A program made the translations under genes and the position numbers. A model generated the notes under the pieces. That model did no database searches. It was given only the letters and a program-made list of their open reading frames with translations, and was not told where the DNA came from. A stretch of 64,000 nt of DNA from Mucilaginibacter oryzae (GTDB lineage Bacteria; Bacteroidota; Bacteroidia; Sphingobacteriales; Sphingobacteriaceae), in the NCBI RefSeq assembly GCF_003148845.1, contig NZ_QGHA01000015.1:39128-103127 (forward strand). Reading direction: 5' to 3'. Positions 16,947 through 25,878 of this stretch are shown here, in pieces. Within the stretch, counting starts at the first letter, position 1; every line of letters starts with the position of its first letter.

Positions 16947-17575
16947 TACAATGGTTTTGGAATACAGCTTGTTCGTTTTATTAAATGCGCGTTAATGGGT
17001 ATCACGTTTGATGTGCTTAAAAGACGTATAGCCGAATCGGCGGGATAACTGAGTTTAAAATATTCTTCATAATCGCCAAAGCGGAAACAGCCCTGCTCGT
17101 TTTTGTAGGAGCCATCGGCGTTGCAAAATTGCCCTTTAATATGCAAAGTATCCTGCCGTTGCGAATAAGTGCCGCGTACAAATTCGTCCCAGTGGCCTTT
17201 GCCCGTGCAGGTATCGGCACCGTAGTTTACCTTGCTCACGGTGCTGATCTTCAAAAGAAACGAATCGCAGCTAAATTTAATGTCGTATAGCGAATATGTT
17301 ACCAGGCTTTTTTGCCCGGGTACGCTATCCTGCCTCCATTCTCCCTGTAGTTTGGCGTCTCCCTGCCCCTGCAGATCAGGGTTACGGGTACAAGCCGCTG
17401 TTAGCAGGTAAAAGGCGAAAGGTAAAAGGTAAAAGGCTTTTTTTAGGCGGAATGAAGTTAGGTAAAAGGCGAAAGGTGAAAGGCGAAAGGCCTTTTTCAG
17501 GCTTAACTTACAAGGGTGAAAGCCGCGAGCCTTTAATTCAAGAAGGAAAGCAAGTAAGCTATTGCGTTTTTGCAT
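16946..17575 (-). CDS. Lipoprotein of unknown function with a repeat-derived signal peptide
   Basis: A 209-residue product with a lipobox (LLTAAC, cysteine at residue 62) and a soluble domain rich in cysteines (DTCTGKGHW, FCNADGSY, QGCFRFGDYEEY), probably a small lipocalin-like barrel. The region before the lipobox is unusually long. It contains two copies of an 18-residue block (LKKAFRLSPFAFYL and LKKAFYLLPFAFYL), both encoded by the family A repeat at 17406-17502. No methionine occurs between residue 1 and the end, so the ATG at 17575 is the only standard start. It is coupled to the S1/P1 nuclease by a 1-nt overlap. Confidence 0.65.
   Translation of the reverse strand: MQKRNSLLAFLLELKARGFHPCKLSLKKAFRLSPFAFYLTSFRLKKAFYLLPFAFYLLTAACTRNPDLQGQGDAKLQGEWRQDSVPGQKSLVTYSLYDIKFSCDSFLLKISTVSKVNYGADTCTGKGHWDEFVRGTYSQRQDTLHIKGQFCNADGSYKNEQGCFRFGDYEEYFKLSYPADSAIRLLSTSNVIPINAHLIKRTSCIPKPL
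17406..17502. repeat. Family A repeat as an in-frame direct duplication inside a gene
   Basis: Two 43-nt copies at 17406-17448 and 17460-17502 differ at five positions, all transitions. Their offset is 54 nt, exactly 18 codons, so the lipoprotein reading frame passes through both. The unit is made of the AGGTAAAAGG and GCGAAAGG words seen at 16082-16148, plus a T-rich end and AGGC. Confidence 0.8.
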
Positions 17576-17584
17576 AAAGCGAAA

Positions 17585-17615
17585 TTAAAAAAGCCCCTCG
17601 CTTTCAGGCGAGGGG
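17585..17615 (-). terminator. Intrinsic terminator of fumC
   Basis: On the reverse strand CCCCTCGC (17615-17608) pairs with GCGAGGGG (17601-17594) around a 6-nt loop, followed by CTTTTTTAA. It lies between the fumC stop and the next gene on the same strand. The stem is also of the C/G-rich repeat type. Confidence 0.8.
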
Positions 17616-17632
17616 TTGAGGGTGAGGCCCTG

Positions 17633-19051
17633 TTACTCTCCCTTTTTGGGGTCGGGGGGCAAACTTCCTATCATATTTTCGGGGCGAACCCACTCGTCAA
17701 ACTGCTCGTTGGTGAGTAAGCCCAATCCAATGGCGGCTTCGCGTAATGAACTACCGTTTTTCAATGCTGTTTTGGCAATTTTAGCCGCGTTTTCATAACC
17801 AATATGCGGGTTAAGCGCGGTTACCAGCATCAATGAGTTTTCGAGGTGTTTTTTAATGCCCTCGTAGTTTGGCTCGATGCCTACGGCGCAATGATCATTG
17901 AACGATACGCAGGCATCGCCAATTAACCTTGCCGACTGCAGGAAGTTGGCAGCCATAACCGGTTTAAATACGTTCAGCTCGTAATGACCGTTGGAGCCGC
18001 CGATAGAGATAGCCACATCGTTACCCATTACCTGGGCGGCCACCATGGTAACAGCCTCGTTTTGGGTAGGGTTAACTTTACCCGGCATAATTGATGACCC
18101 CGGCTCATTATCCGGGATATGGATCTCGCCGATGCCCGAACGCGGGCCCGAAGCCAGCATCCTGATATCGTTTGCAATCTTCATTAACGAAACAGCGATC
18201 TGTTTCAGGGCGCCATGGCTTTCAACAATAGCATCATGCGCGGCAAGCGCTTCAAATTTATTTTCGGCAGTGATAAACGGCAGACCGGTAAATTCAGCAA
18301 TATATTCAGCCACTTTTACATCATAACCTTTAGGGGTGTTGATGCCTGTACCAACGGCTGTACCGCCAAGGGCCAGTTCTGAAAGATGCTCAAGCGTATT
18401 ACGCAAGGCTTTTAAGCCGTGGTTCAATTGCGATACATAGCCGGAAAATTCCTGGCCTAAAGTAAGCGGCGTAGCATCCATTAAATGTGTACGGCCGATT
18501 TTTACTACCGATTTAAAGGCTTCTGACTTAGCCTGTAAGGTATCGCGCAGTTTTTCAACGCCCGGGATGGTAACATCAATCAGCATTTTGTAGGCCGCGA
18601 TGTGCATAGCAGTTGGGTAAGTATCGTTTGATGATTGTGATTTGTTCACATCATCATTGGGGTGGATGAAAGTTTTGCCTTCGCCCAGTTTATTACCCTG
18701 TAATACGTGCGCACGATTGGCCACAACCTCGTTCACGTTCATGTTTGATTGTGTGCCCGAGCCTGTTTGCCAGATCACCAGCGGAAACTCTGCGGCCAGT
18801 TGGCCGGCCAGGATCTCGTCGCAAACCTGCGCTATCAGGTCGCGTTTTTCGGCAGGTAATACGCCCAGATCGGTGTTGGTATAGGCGGCTGCCTTTTTCA
18901 GGTACGCGAATGCGTCGATAATTTCCTTTGGCATGGAAGCCTCGGGGCCAATTTTAAAATTATTGCGTGAGCGTTCGGTTTGCGCTCCCCAGTATTTGTC
19001 GGCAGGTACCTGTACCTCGCCCATGGTATCGTGTTCGGTTCTGAAACTCAT
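17633..19051 (-). CDS. fumC: Class II fumarate hydratase
   Basis: A 472-residue, iron-independent fumarase of the TCA cycle interconverting fumarate and malate. Family blocks are TGSGTQSNMNVNEV, the A-site histidine in GRTHLMDATPLTLGQE, and the signature GSSIMPGKVNPTQ with the mobile catalytic serine loop. The C-terminal domain ends with PENMIGSLPPDPKKGE. The last nine or ten residues come from a C/G-rich repeat word (17636-17660), whereas typical members stop around PENM. TAACTTTG on the reverse strand at 19079-19072 is a good -7 element. A terminator follows at 17585-17615. Confidence 0.96.
   Translation of the reverse strand: MSFRTEHDTMGEVQVPADKYWGAQTERSRNNFKIGPEASMPKEIIDAFAYLKKAAAYTNTDLGVLPAEKRDLIAQVCDEILAGQLAAEFPLVIWQTGSGTQSNMNVNEVVANRAHVLQGNKLGEGKTFIHPNDDVNKSQSSNDTYPTAMHIAAYKMLIDVTIPGVEKLRDTLQAKSEAFKSVVKIGRTHLMDATPLTLGQEFSGYVSQLNHGLKALRNTLEHLSELALGGTAVGTGINTPKGYDVKVAEYIAEFTGLPFITAENKFEALAAHDAIVESHGALKQIAVSLMKIANDIRMLASGPRSGIGEIHIPDNEPGSSIMPGKVNPTQNEAVTMVAAQVMGNDVAISIGGSNGHYELNVFKPVMAANFLQSARLIGDACVSFNDHCAVGIEPNYEGIKKHLENSLMLVTALNPHIGYENAAKIAKTALKNGSSLREAAIGLGLLTNEQFDEWVRPENMIGSLPPDPKKGE
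17636..17660 (-). repeat. C/G-rich repeat word, family E, forming the end of fumC
   Basis: Read on the reverse strand, this 25-nt word matches 42149-42173 at 22 of 25 positions. It starts with GCCCCCCG and ends with AAGGGAGAG. It encodes the C-terminal residues of fumarase before the stop. Confidence 0.7.
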
Positions 19052-19156
19052 GGTATTAAATTTTGCAGGGGCAAAGTTATGTTTTTATCCAATTTGAGAA
19101 ACGGCGGGGTGTAAACTTTTTGATAGATGGCCATTTGATCGGGGAGAATCTTACCG

Positions 19157-19813
19157 CTATTTTACATCTTCAATTTTAATCACCTTATAATCAACCCCAA
19201 GTCGCTTAGCGTTCTGTTCAACAGTTTGATCAAAACCGGCTTCTTTGCGGCGTTGGTTAACATTAGCCGGATCCCTGATAGGCCAGATATACCGCCCTAT
19301 CTTCTTCCCGTTTTTAAGTGCCGCTGAAGTTGCCTGCGTGCCGTAAATCTGCTCTTTGCCCTGGTTCATCAATTGCCGGTCGAGCATCATGGCATACAGC
19401 CTGAAAGGTAGTTCCCTGCTTTCAGCCGCCTTTTTCATCATAGGTAAATACTGCTCTATTTTAGGCGAATGCTGGATCACATACCAGGCCGCTTCATTTG
19501 CAGGTTCGCCCACGAGTGTTTTGCCCGGATAGCCGCAGGATTTAAATATTTTTTCAACAAATACCACGTTAACAGAATCGATATGGCTTTGAAGTGCCCA
19601 GTAATGTGACATTGCCTTACTTGCCGACATTGATCTTAACTGCGGTATAGAATCAATTTTACCCGGTGTCATTAACCAGGTGAGGGTATCGCGATATTTT
19701 TGATCGAGAACCATTACGCTATCCAGCTGCTTTTTTAAAACAGGATTAAATTTTTGCTGCGCCGATGCGATACCGGCTATCAGCAACAAAAGGGCTGGCA
19801 GTAAATTTTTCAT
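19157..19813 (-). CDS. DUF6624-like exported protein
   Basis: From the ATG at 19813 the product is 218 residues, with a signal peptide (NLLPALLLLIAGIASAQQ) and a helical domain resembling the Bacteroidota family labelled DUF6624. Blocks are DQKYRDTLTWLM, YPGKTLVGEPANEAAWYVIQH, YLPMMKKAAESRELPFRLYAMMLDR and KQIYGTQ-like GKEQIYGTQATS. The function of that family is unknown to me. The frame begins three codons earlier, but the ATG at 19813 gives the cleaner signal. It may be transcribed with the gene upstream (40 bp apart). Confidence 0.7.
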   Translation of the reverse strand: MKNLLPALLLLIAGIASAQQKFNPVLKKQLDSVMVLDQKYRDTLTWLMTPGKIDSIPQLRSMSASKAMSHYWALQSHIDSVNVVFVEKIFKSCGYPGKTLVGEPANEAAWYVIQHSPKIEQYLPMMKKAAESRELPFRLYAMMLDRQLMNQGKEQIYGTQATSAALKNGKKIGRYIWPIRDPANVNQRRKEAGFDQTVEQNAKRLGVDYKVIKIEDVK

Positions 19814-19852
19814 GATAAACAAGGTTTAAGCAAATAAACGCATAAACCTGTA

Positions 19853-20458
19853 TTACAAGTATAACCTGTTGGCCTTTTCAAACAATTTAAGGTTGGCTTC
19901 GGTGGCTGCCAGCGAATAATTAAACCGCGAAAGCGTGTATAACAATGGGAGCTTTGCCGGTGCAATTTCATTTTGCTGTAAATCGTACAACCAATCGGCG
20001 TTGTCAAACTCAGTAAGGTACTTTTTTTCAAGTCGTTTATAAATACGATAGGCGTCTTCAGGGCTCAGCCATTCCGGCAAAATATACAGCCCGGTAAGGT
20101 CGCCCATGCGCTTGCGGTCTTCTGCTTCGGCTGTACCGGGGCTGCCAAAAATGAAATAAAAATAGGCCCACAACGCCAAGAACGAAAAGCCGGGCACCAA
20201 AGCCCCGGTATCGCGTTGCGCAAAAAACAAAATGAAAAAAACCGCGGCAGTTAACACCGAAAACATCCGCGCGTAGCCGGCTATAATACTTTGTTTGTTT
20301 AATGATATGTTAAAACCGTTCCTGCTGCGCCAGGCCGATTTGGTTACCAGCATGGAGCTTGTCGGGAACAAAGGGATTCCGAAAACCACAAATTTGGTTT
20401 CTATCCATTGGCCGTTCACTTCATGTACCCGGCCCAAAAACAATGAACCTATCAGCAT
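19853..20458 (-). CDS. Membrane-anchored protein of unknown function
   Basis: A 201-residue protein from the ATG at 20458; a TTG two codons upstream also opens the frame. The first ~65 residues (HEVNGQWIETKFVVFGIPLF) look like a small beta domain. Two membrane spans follow (MFSVLTAAVFFILFF, VPGFSFLALWAYFYFIFG), then a helical cytoplasmic tail with repeated leucines. I do not recognise a family. It is divergent from the DUF4142 gene across 202 bp. Confidence 0.6.
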   Translation of the reverse strand: MLIGSLFLGRVHEVNGQWIETKFVVFGIPLFPTSSMLVTKSAWRSRNGFNISLNKQSIIAGYARMFSVLTAAVFFILFFAQRDTGALVPGFSFLALWAYFYFIFGSPGTAEAEDRKRMGDLTGLYILPEWLSPEDAYRIYKRLEKKYLTEFDNADWLYDLQQNEIAPAKLPLLYTLSRFNYSLAATEANLKLFEKANRLYL

Positions 20459-20660
20459 CTTCAATATAATTAGTCGTTATTATTATAAACGTTAATATAA
20501 CGCGATGCTTTTTAAACAAATGTTAAATGTTTATTAAAAACGAAATACAGCAAAGCTGCTTAGCTTTGATTTTACCTTCAATATTTACAATTAAGAAAGT
20601 AAAAACTTATTTGGGTGTAAAATGTTAACTATTCTAATAAAAACATAAAAATCACCTACT

Positions 20661-21269
20661 ATGAAAAAGTTAAGTTTAATTGCAATGATGGCCCTGGCGG
20701 CATTATCGTTCCAGGCTTGTAACGGCGGAGCAAAAGGCGGCAGCGGCGATTCGAGCGCGGCGGCAACCACAGATACCGCCGATAGCGCTAACAAGGTTAA
20801 AGACACTACAACAACCGGCGCTACAGGTATTGCTGTAACTGAAGATGACGCGAAATTTGCTACCGGCGCTGCCAATGCAGGTTTAGCTGAAGTAGCTATC
20901 GGCCAGCTGGCGAGCGAAAAGGCTACAAACGCCAAAGTAAAAGAATTTGCAAAAATGATGGTTACTGACCATACCAAAGCAAATGATGAGTTAATGGCCC
21001 TTGCCAAAACCAAAAACATTACCTTGCCAAGCGCCCCTGATGAAGATCATCAGAAAAAGAAAGCCGAATTGGCCGCAAAATCAGGCGCTGATTTTGACAA
21101 GGCTTATGTTGATGCCATGGTTGACGGGCATAAAAAAGTAGCATCGATGTTTGAAGATGCTTCGAAAAACTGTAAAGATGCCGATTTGAAAGCATGGGCG
21201 GCTAAAACATTGCCAACCATTCAACACCACTTAGCCGAAATTGAGGCTATCCAAAAAGGAATGAAATAA
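20661..21269 (+). CDS. DUF4142 domain lipoprotein
   Basis: A 202-residue protein. The signal ends in a lipobox (ALAALSFQAC), then comes a low-complexity Ser/Ala/Asp/Thr linker to about residue 60. A ferritin-like four-helix DUF4142 domain follows: FATGAANAGLAEVAIGQLA, KVKEFAKMMVTDHTKANDEL, and a final helix from AWAAKTLPTIQHHLAEIEAI with the conserved HH. Such proteins sit in the periplasm and are often stress induced. A -7-like TAGCTTTG at 20561-20568 also forms the right half of an inverted repeat CAAAGC-N6-GCTTTG (20551-20568). A strong terminator follows. Confidence 0.9.
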   Translation: MKKLSLIAMMALAALSFQACNGGAKGGSGDSSAAATTDTADSANKVKDTTTTGATGIAVTEDDAKFATGAANAGLAEVAIGQLASEKATNAKVKEFAKMMVTDHTKANDELMALAKTKNITLPSAPDEDHQKKKAELAAKSGADFDKAYVDAMVDGHKKVASMFEDASKNCKDADLKAWAAKTLPTIQHHLAEIEAIQKGMK

Positions 21270-21300
21270 CAGGCTGTTGATTAAAAACCTTAAACAACGA

Positions 21301-21337
21301 AAAGGGCCGGCTGTAGATATAGCCGGCCCTTTCTTTT
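21301..21337 (+). terminator. Intrinsic terminator of the DUF4142 gene
   Basis: AAAGGGCCGGCT at 21301-21312 pairs perfectly with AGCCGGCCCTTT at 21321-21332 around an 8-nt loop, followed by CTTTTT. Confidence 0.9.
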
Positions 21338-21524
21338 TGTTATTGATACTGATATTCATTCAAATATAAGGTTAACTGTATTTTATACCGGAAAGTTTCT
21401 CTGACACCCGTTAGCGCAGCCGGTATCCCAAAACATTATCGCCTTTTTGTGGTTTAAAAAAGAACCCGCCGCTATCACAGTTAAAATATAATAAATTGAA
21501 TTTAAAACATTTACATAGTTTAAC

Positions 21525-22865
21525 GTGCAGCGTAAATCATACAGTAATATCTTTCGTCTTGTATTCGGCATTATTTTATTCGCTTTTTTGGGTATTACAA
21601 CCAATATAGCACACGGCCAGGTACAGGTTCCTGCCGATACTACTAAAGTTGATTCATTACATAAAGATGAACCCAAACCGGTTAAAGCAACGGATACCCT
21701 TTACAAACAATATGATTTTGGTGATTTGATGCGTAATATCTTCCATCCGGGCAAACCCGCCGATGCGCCGAATAAAAAATCATCGGGTATTACGGTTATA
21801 CCCAATGTAGCTTCTAACCCGACTATTGGTTCGCAAATAGGTATTAAAGCCGTGGCCGGGAAAAAGCTTGGTGACGATCCAAATACACTCCTTTCGGTTG
21901 CGGCCACCTCGGCATCTATCACCACTAAAGGCATTATCTATTTTTATATTAACCATAATGTATACACACCGGGTAACAAATGGAATTTTCAGGGCAATTT
22001 GGTTGCAGCCAAAACGGTATCGCCCGATTACGGTTTGGGTATAGGCCAGGCATCAGGCGGCAGCACGGCCGACCAGGTGCTGGCCAATCCCGAACGTAAA
22101 GCACGCGCCCTGCATTCGCAGTACTATAACATCCGCGAAAAGGTTTATAAGGAGATTGATAAAGGCCTGTTCCTGGGGGCTGGGGCCAGCTTTGATATCC
22201 GCCGCAAAATTGAAGATACCAAATCAAGCACCGACCTTACCCCTTACAATATCTACAGCGACCGCCACGGCTTTGCCCGCGACCATTATGCCGCCAACGG
22301 CTTGCTGTTTAACATACAATACACCACCCGCGACAACCAGAACCGGGCTTATCACGGTATTTATGCCGATGCCGGTTTCCGCTTAAACCAATCGTGGATG
22401 GGCAGTTCGCGCAACGCGGTTCAATTCACTACCGATTTCAGGAAATACTTTAGTCTTTCGGCCGTCAACCCCGAGCATGTTATCGCGTTCTGGAACTGGG
22501 GTTCTTACCTGATCAGCGGAAATATCCCTTACCTTGAGCTGGCCGGTACCGGTAAAGATCCGGGCTTCAGAAGCGGGAGGGGCTATGTAGTTCAGTATTT
22601 TAAAGGCACTCAATACAATTACAGCGAGGTTGAATACCGCTTCCCCATATTGCGTAACAAGTTTTTAAGCGGGGTGTTATTTGGCAACCTGCAAACCACT
22701 AATGATGAATCGGGCACTAAAATATTTGAGCAATGGCAGCCGGGGTATGGTGGCGGTTTGCGTGTTTTATTTAACAAAGCCACCCGTACCAACCTCTGCC
22801 TTGACTATGCTTTTGGTAAGTACGGCTCAAAGGGGTTCTTTTTGGGGTTGAACGAAGCATTTTAA
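21525..22865 (+). CDS. BamA/TamA (Omp85) family outer membrane barrel protein
   Basis: A 446-residue protein starting at GTG 21525. The signal sequence (NIFRLVFGIILFAFLGITTNIAHG) would be lost from any later start. After a ~60-residue linker the sequence alternates in beta-strand fashion to the end, with the surface-antigen-type C-terminus (YGGGLRVLFNKATRTNLCLDY ... GLNEAF) and a terminal phenylalanine. There is no room for POTRA domains, so it is a short Omp85-like barrel rather than the BAM core. Substrate or partner is unknown. It ends 7 bp from the convergent MFS gene. Confidence 0.8.
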   Translation: MQRKSYSNIFRLVFGIILFAFLGITTNIAHGQVQVPADTTKVDSLHKDEPKPVKATDTLYKQYDFGDLMRNIFHPGKPADAPNKKSSGITVIPNVASNPTIGSQIGIKAVAGKKLGDDPNTLLSVAATSASITTKGIIYFYINHNVYTPGNKWNFQGNLVAAKTVSPDYGLGIGQASGGSTADQVLANPERKARALHSQYYNIREKVYKEIDKGLFLGAGASFDIRRKIEDTKSSTDLTPYNIYSDRHGFARDHYAANGLLFNIQYTTRDNQNRAYHGIYADAGFRLNQSWMGSSRNAVQFTTDFRKYFSLSAVNPEHVIAFWNWGSYLISGNIPYLELAGTGKDPGFRSGRGYVVQYFKGTQYNYSEVEYRFPILRNKFLSGVLFGNLQTTNDESGTKIFEQWQPGYGGGLRVLFNKATRTNLCLDYAFGKYGSKGFFLGLNEAF

Positions 22866-22872
22866 CCAAACC

Positions 22873-24156
22873 CTATTCGACCTCTTGTTTCATCATTTTA
22901 GCGGATGCCAGTAAGGCCAGCAAGGTGACCAAAGCAGCTGCTGTTAAATAATAACCCACATAAGCCAGGCCAAATTTGTGCCCCAGCGTGGTTGCCAGGT
23001 AAGGTGTTAATGAGGCGCCTAAAATACCCGCGAGGGTAAAAGCAAGTGAGGCGCCCGTGTAACGCACCGCTGCTGGAAAAATACCGGCAAGGGCCGTACC
23101 GATAGGCCCGTAGGTAAGCCCCATCAAAAACATACCCACTGATAAGAATATGGCGGTGATGGTTAAACTGCCGGTGGTAAAAAAAGGAGCAAATAAAAGT
23201 CCGAATATCATGATACTTATGGTTGCGGCTATAAGCATTTGATTGCGGCCGTATTGATCAGCAAGTTTGGCGGATAGAAGAATACCCAGGCCAAAAGCCA
23301 ACATGGATATCATCTGTATAATAAGAAAGCTGCTCTTGGTATAGTGCAGTACCGAGGTGCCCCAGCTTAATGTAAACACCGTCATGAGGTAAAACAGCAG
23401 GAAGGTGGTGACGGTAGCAAGTGTACCTAACGTAATTGCCGCGGTATGTTTAATAAAAACATCGGCAAAAGGTACTTTAGCTTGCTTGTCATTATCAATC
23501 ATTTTCATAAACTCCGGTGTTTCGGCGATCTTTAAACGCACATAAAGGCCCACCCAAACCAACAGCGCGCTGGCGATGAACGGTATGCGCCATCCGTAAC
23601 TGATGAAGCTGGTGTCGCTCATGGTTTTGCTCAGTATAAAAAAGGTTCCGCTTGATAACAGGAACCCGATAGGTGCACCCAATTGCGGAAACATGCCATA
23701 CCAGGCCTTTTTATGCGCCGGTGCGTTTTCTGTGGCCAGCAATACGGCCCCACCCCATTCGCCGCCTAAACCAAGGCCCTGGCCAAGCCGAAACAAAGCC
23801 AGTAGTACTGGCGCTGCAATGCCAATAGATGCGTAACCGGGCAACAACCCGATAGCCACTGTAGATGGGCCCATGGTCATGAGCGCGGCTACAAGTGTAG
23901 CTTTGCGCCCCTTACGATCGCCAAAATGCCCGAAAATAGCGGCACCCAACGGCCTTGCGAAAAAAGCAAGCGCGAAAGTAGCCAGCGATTCGAGGGTAGC
24001 CGAAGTTGGATCTGTAGCGGGAAAAAACAATTTTGGAAAAACCAGCACGGCTGCCGTGGCATAAATGTAAAAATCGAAAAACTCGATGGTTGTGCCAATG
24101 AGGCTTGCGGTAAGGATACGGCCTGCAGAATTTACCGGATGTTTTTGCTGGTTCAT
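22873..24156 (-). CDS. MFS transporter, metabolite:H+ symporter type
   Basis: A 427-residue, 12-span permease. SLIGTTIEFFDFYIYATAAV at the start, GHFGDRKGRKATL between spans 2 and 3 and GQGLGLGGEWGGAVLLATEN are the marks of the MHS subfamily (relatives of ShiA, KgtP and ProP). Substrates of such proteins are organic acids or osmolytes; this one cannot be assigned. The frame opens at 24168, but TATGTTTG at 24169-24162 on the reverse strand is a -7 element. Transcription would therefore start close to the ATG at 24156, which is preferred. Confidence 0.88.
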   Translation of the reverse strand: MNQQKHPVNSAGRILTASLIGTTIEFFDFYIYATAAVLVFPKLFFPATDPTSATLESLATFALAFFARPLGAAIFGHFGDRKGRKATLVAALMTMGPSTVAIGLLPGYASIGIAAPVLLALFRLGQGLGLGGEWGGAVLLATENAPAHKKAWYGMFPQLGAPIGFLLSSGTFFILSKTMSDTSFISYGWRIPFIASALLVWVGLYVRLKIAETPEFMKMIDNDKQAKVPFADVFIKHTAAITLGTLATVTTFLLFYLMTVFTLSWGTSVLHYTKSSFLIIQMISMLAFGLGILLSAKLADQYGRNQMLIAATISIMIFGLLFAPFFTTGSLTITAIFLSVGMFLMGLTYGPIGTALAGIFPAAVRYTGASLAFTLAGILGASLTPYLATTLGHKFGLAYVGYYLTAAALVTLLALLASAKMMKQEVE

Positions 24157-24180
24157 AGCATCAAACATACAAATTTAAGG

Positions 24181-25869
24181 TTATTTACTTTTTACCGGAA
24201 GCAACTGCTCTTTAACATATTTAAAAAACCTGTTTAACGTTTTATATCTGTTCGATTCAATTTGCTTGACAACCAGGGTTAAATATTGATCGCCATAGTG
24301 CATTTTAAGCAGTTCAAATAATGCCGGAAAGCTTTCTTCGTCATCTTTTTTACTCTTGGCGCTTACACCCCACGAATAATCCGTTTTTTGGCTTAAAATT
24401 TCCAGTAATTTATTTTTGCCTGCAGCCAGCATGGGTTCAGAATATTTTAATATCAAACTATAAGGGGTGTGCGCCTCAATATAGTCGAGCATCTTTTTAT
24501 AATTCTTTTCATGATCCATAAGTTTAAAGCAAAAAGTCATTGCCGGGCCAAAGCTGTACGAAGCATGCCGGGCATTAGTTAACATCCTTGTGCGCCATTT
24601 TTTTCGCTCGTCGTCCGGTAAACGGTTGCTGATAAAAATATAGTCGTCAAAATTATATTCGAGCGGAAAAAGTTGCAGTAAAACGTCGGCCAGTTTCTTT
24701 TCATTCCCCTGCAGCGTATAAATCTCTTTTAAAAACCCCCAATAAAGCCGGTTATACTCTTCGCGGAAGTTGGATTTAATTTGCTCCCGGCAATACTTCT
24801 CTGCCGTTTCAAGGTGATTATTCTCGATAAGGAGCCTGATCAGGTGTTCGTTAAACTCATTGTCAAAACGGATAGGTTTTACCACATTATAGTATTCAGG
24901 AAAGAGGTTATTAGCTTCAATAAACCCAAAAATCAATTTAGTGTACAGGCCGCTGCCAAGAAGTTCGGTATTGACACGCTTATACTGGGCAATAAGCGAC
25001 TTAATAAGACTTTGTCTTCTTGCCTCATCCGCTTTATTGATGATATTTTGCAGGTGAATTAGATAATGCAACCTGATATTATACTTATCCACAAAAAGGT
25101 GGTCCCGGAAAAAACCGACCGCCCGGTGCCAGGCTTCATCATTTTGCAAGTTGTTTACAGTGTCTTCAGCGTTTTTTAAAACCGTTCCCACATACTTGTG
25201 GATACGCGTACTGCCTGAATTGGTTTTTGATTGAACCTGGTAGCAATGATCAAGCATGGTATGCAGGTTTTGAAAAGCTTTTTCATCCATCACACCTAAA
25301 AGGTAATTGTCAATAACCGGCCGGAGTACCTCGGTCCACAATTCAACCAGTTTTTTTATTTGCGTTGCATCAACATTCTTCTTATTACAACCGCTGGCTT
25401 TAACCGCATCATTAACAAGATTCACCACATCTTCGGGTTTATACTCCTTATCCCCCGCCGAAAAGTGGTGAACAAAAGCCAGTTCGATATCTTTATTTTT
25501 TTGAATAAGGTTAGCTACCCATTCTTTGAGCATACCAAAGTCAATATCCTCCATCAGTGCCTCTACCGAGCTCTTTTGCTTTTTTAACTTTACGGTAGCT
25601 TTTACTTTTTTGTTTTTTGCCAGGTGGTTTATCAAGGCCACCTTATGCCTGCAAAAATTAAGGTTAGAGCCGCAATCACAGCTATGGTCACCAATTTTAT
25701 CACCAGGTAGCCTGGTTACCGATACATCAAAGCTATCATTGCCTTCATCAACATAGGCTATAAATTGCCCACCTTCGTTTTCATCGCATTCTCTTACCGT
25801 ATTTTTTTCGGCTTGCTGCAACAATTCTTTAGGAAGTTCTTTGGTGTAGTTTTTAAAAGTTAGTTCCAT
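24181..25869 (-). CDS. SWIM zinc finger protein
   Basis: A 562-residue protein. A SWIM zinc finger is visible around residues 60-80: HSCDCGSNLNFCRHKVAL, with the CxC...CxH ligand pattern. The remaining ~480 residues are helical and leucine-rich, without a motif I can name; there is no helicase domain. SWIM fingers bind nucleic acid or proteins, and function beyond that is unknown. Its ATG lies only 9 bp from the end of a degenerate IS982 element, so its native promoter was probably displaced and it may be expressed from within the element or hardly at all. Confidence 0.8.
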   Translation of the reverse strand: MELTFKNYTKELPKELLQQAEKNTVRECDENEGGQFIAYVDEGNDSFDVSVTRLPGDKIGDHSCDCGSNLNFCRHKVALINHLAKNKKVKATVKLKKQKSSVEALMEDIDFGMLKEWVANLIQKNKDIELAFVHHFSAGDKEYKPEDVVNLVNDAVKASGCNKKNVDATQIKKLVELWTEVLRPVIDNYLLGVMDEKAFQNLHTMLDHCYQVQSKTNSGSTRIHKYVGTVLKNAEDTVNNLQNDEAWHRAVGFFRDHLFVDKYNIRLHYLIHLQNIINKADEARRQSLIKSLIAQYKRVNTELLGSGLYTKLIFGFIEANNLFPEYYNVVKPIRFDNEFNEHLIRLLIENNHLETAEKYCREQIKSNFREEYNRLYWGFLKEIYTLQGNEKKLADVLLQLFPLEYNFDDYIFISNRLPDDERKKWRTRMLTNARHASYSFGPAMTFCFKLMDHEKNYKKMLDYIEAHTPYSLILKYSEPMLAAGKNKLLEILSQKTDYSWGVSAKSKKDDEESFPALFELLKMHYGDQYLTLVVKQIESNRYKTLNRFFKYVKEQLLPVKSK

Positions 25870-25878
25870 TAATTTACA

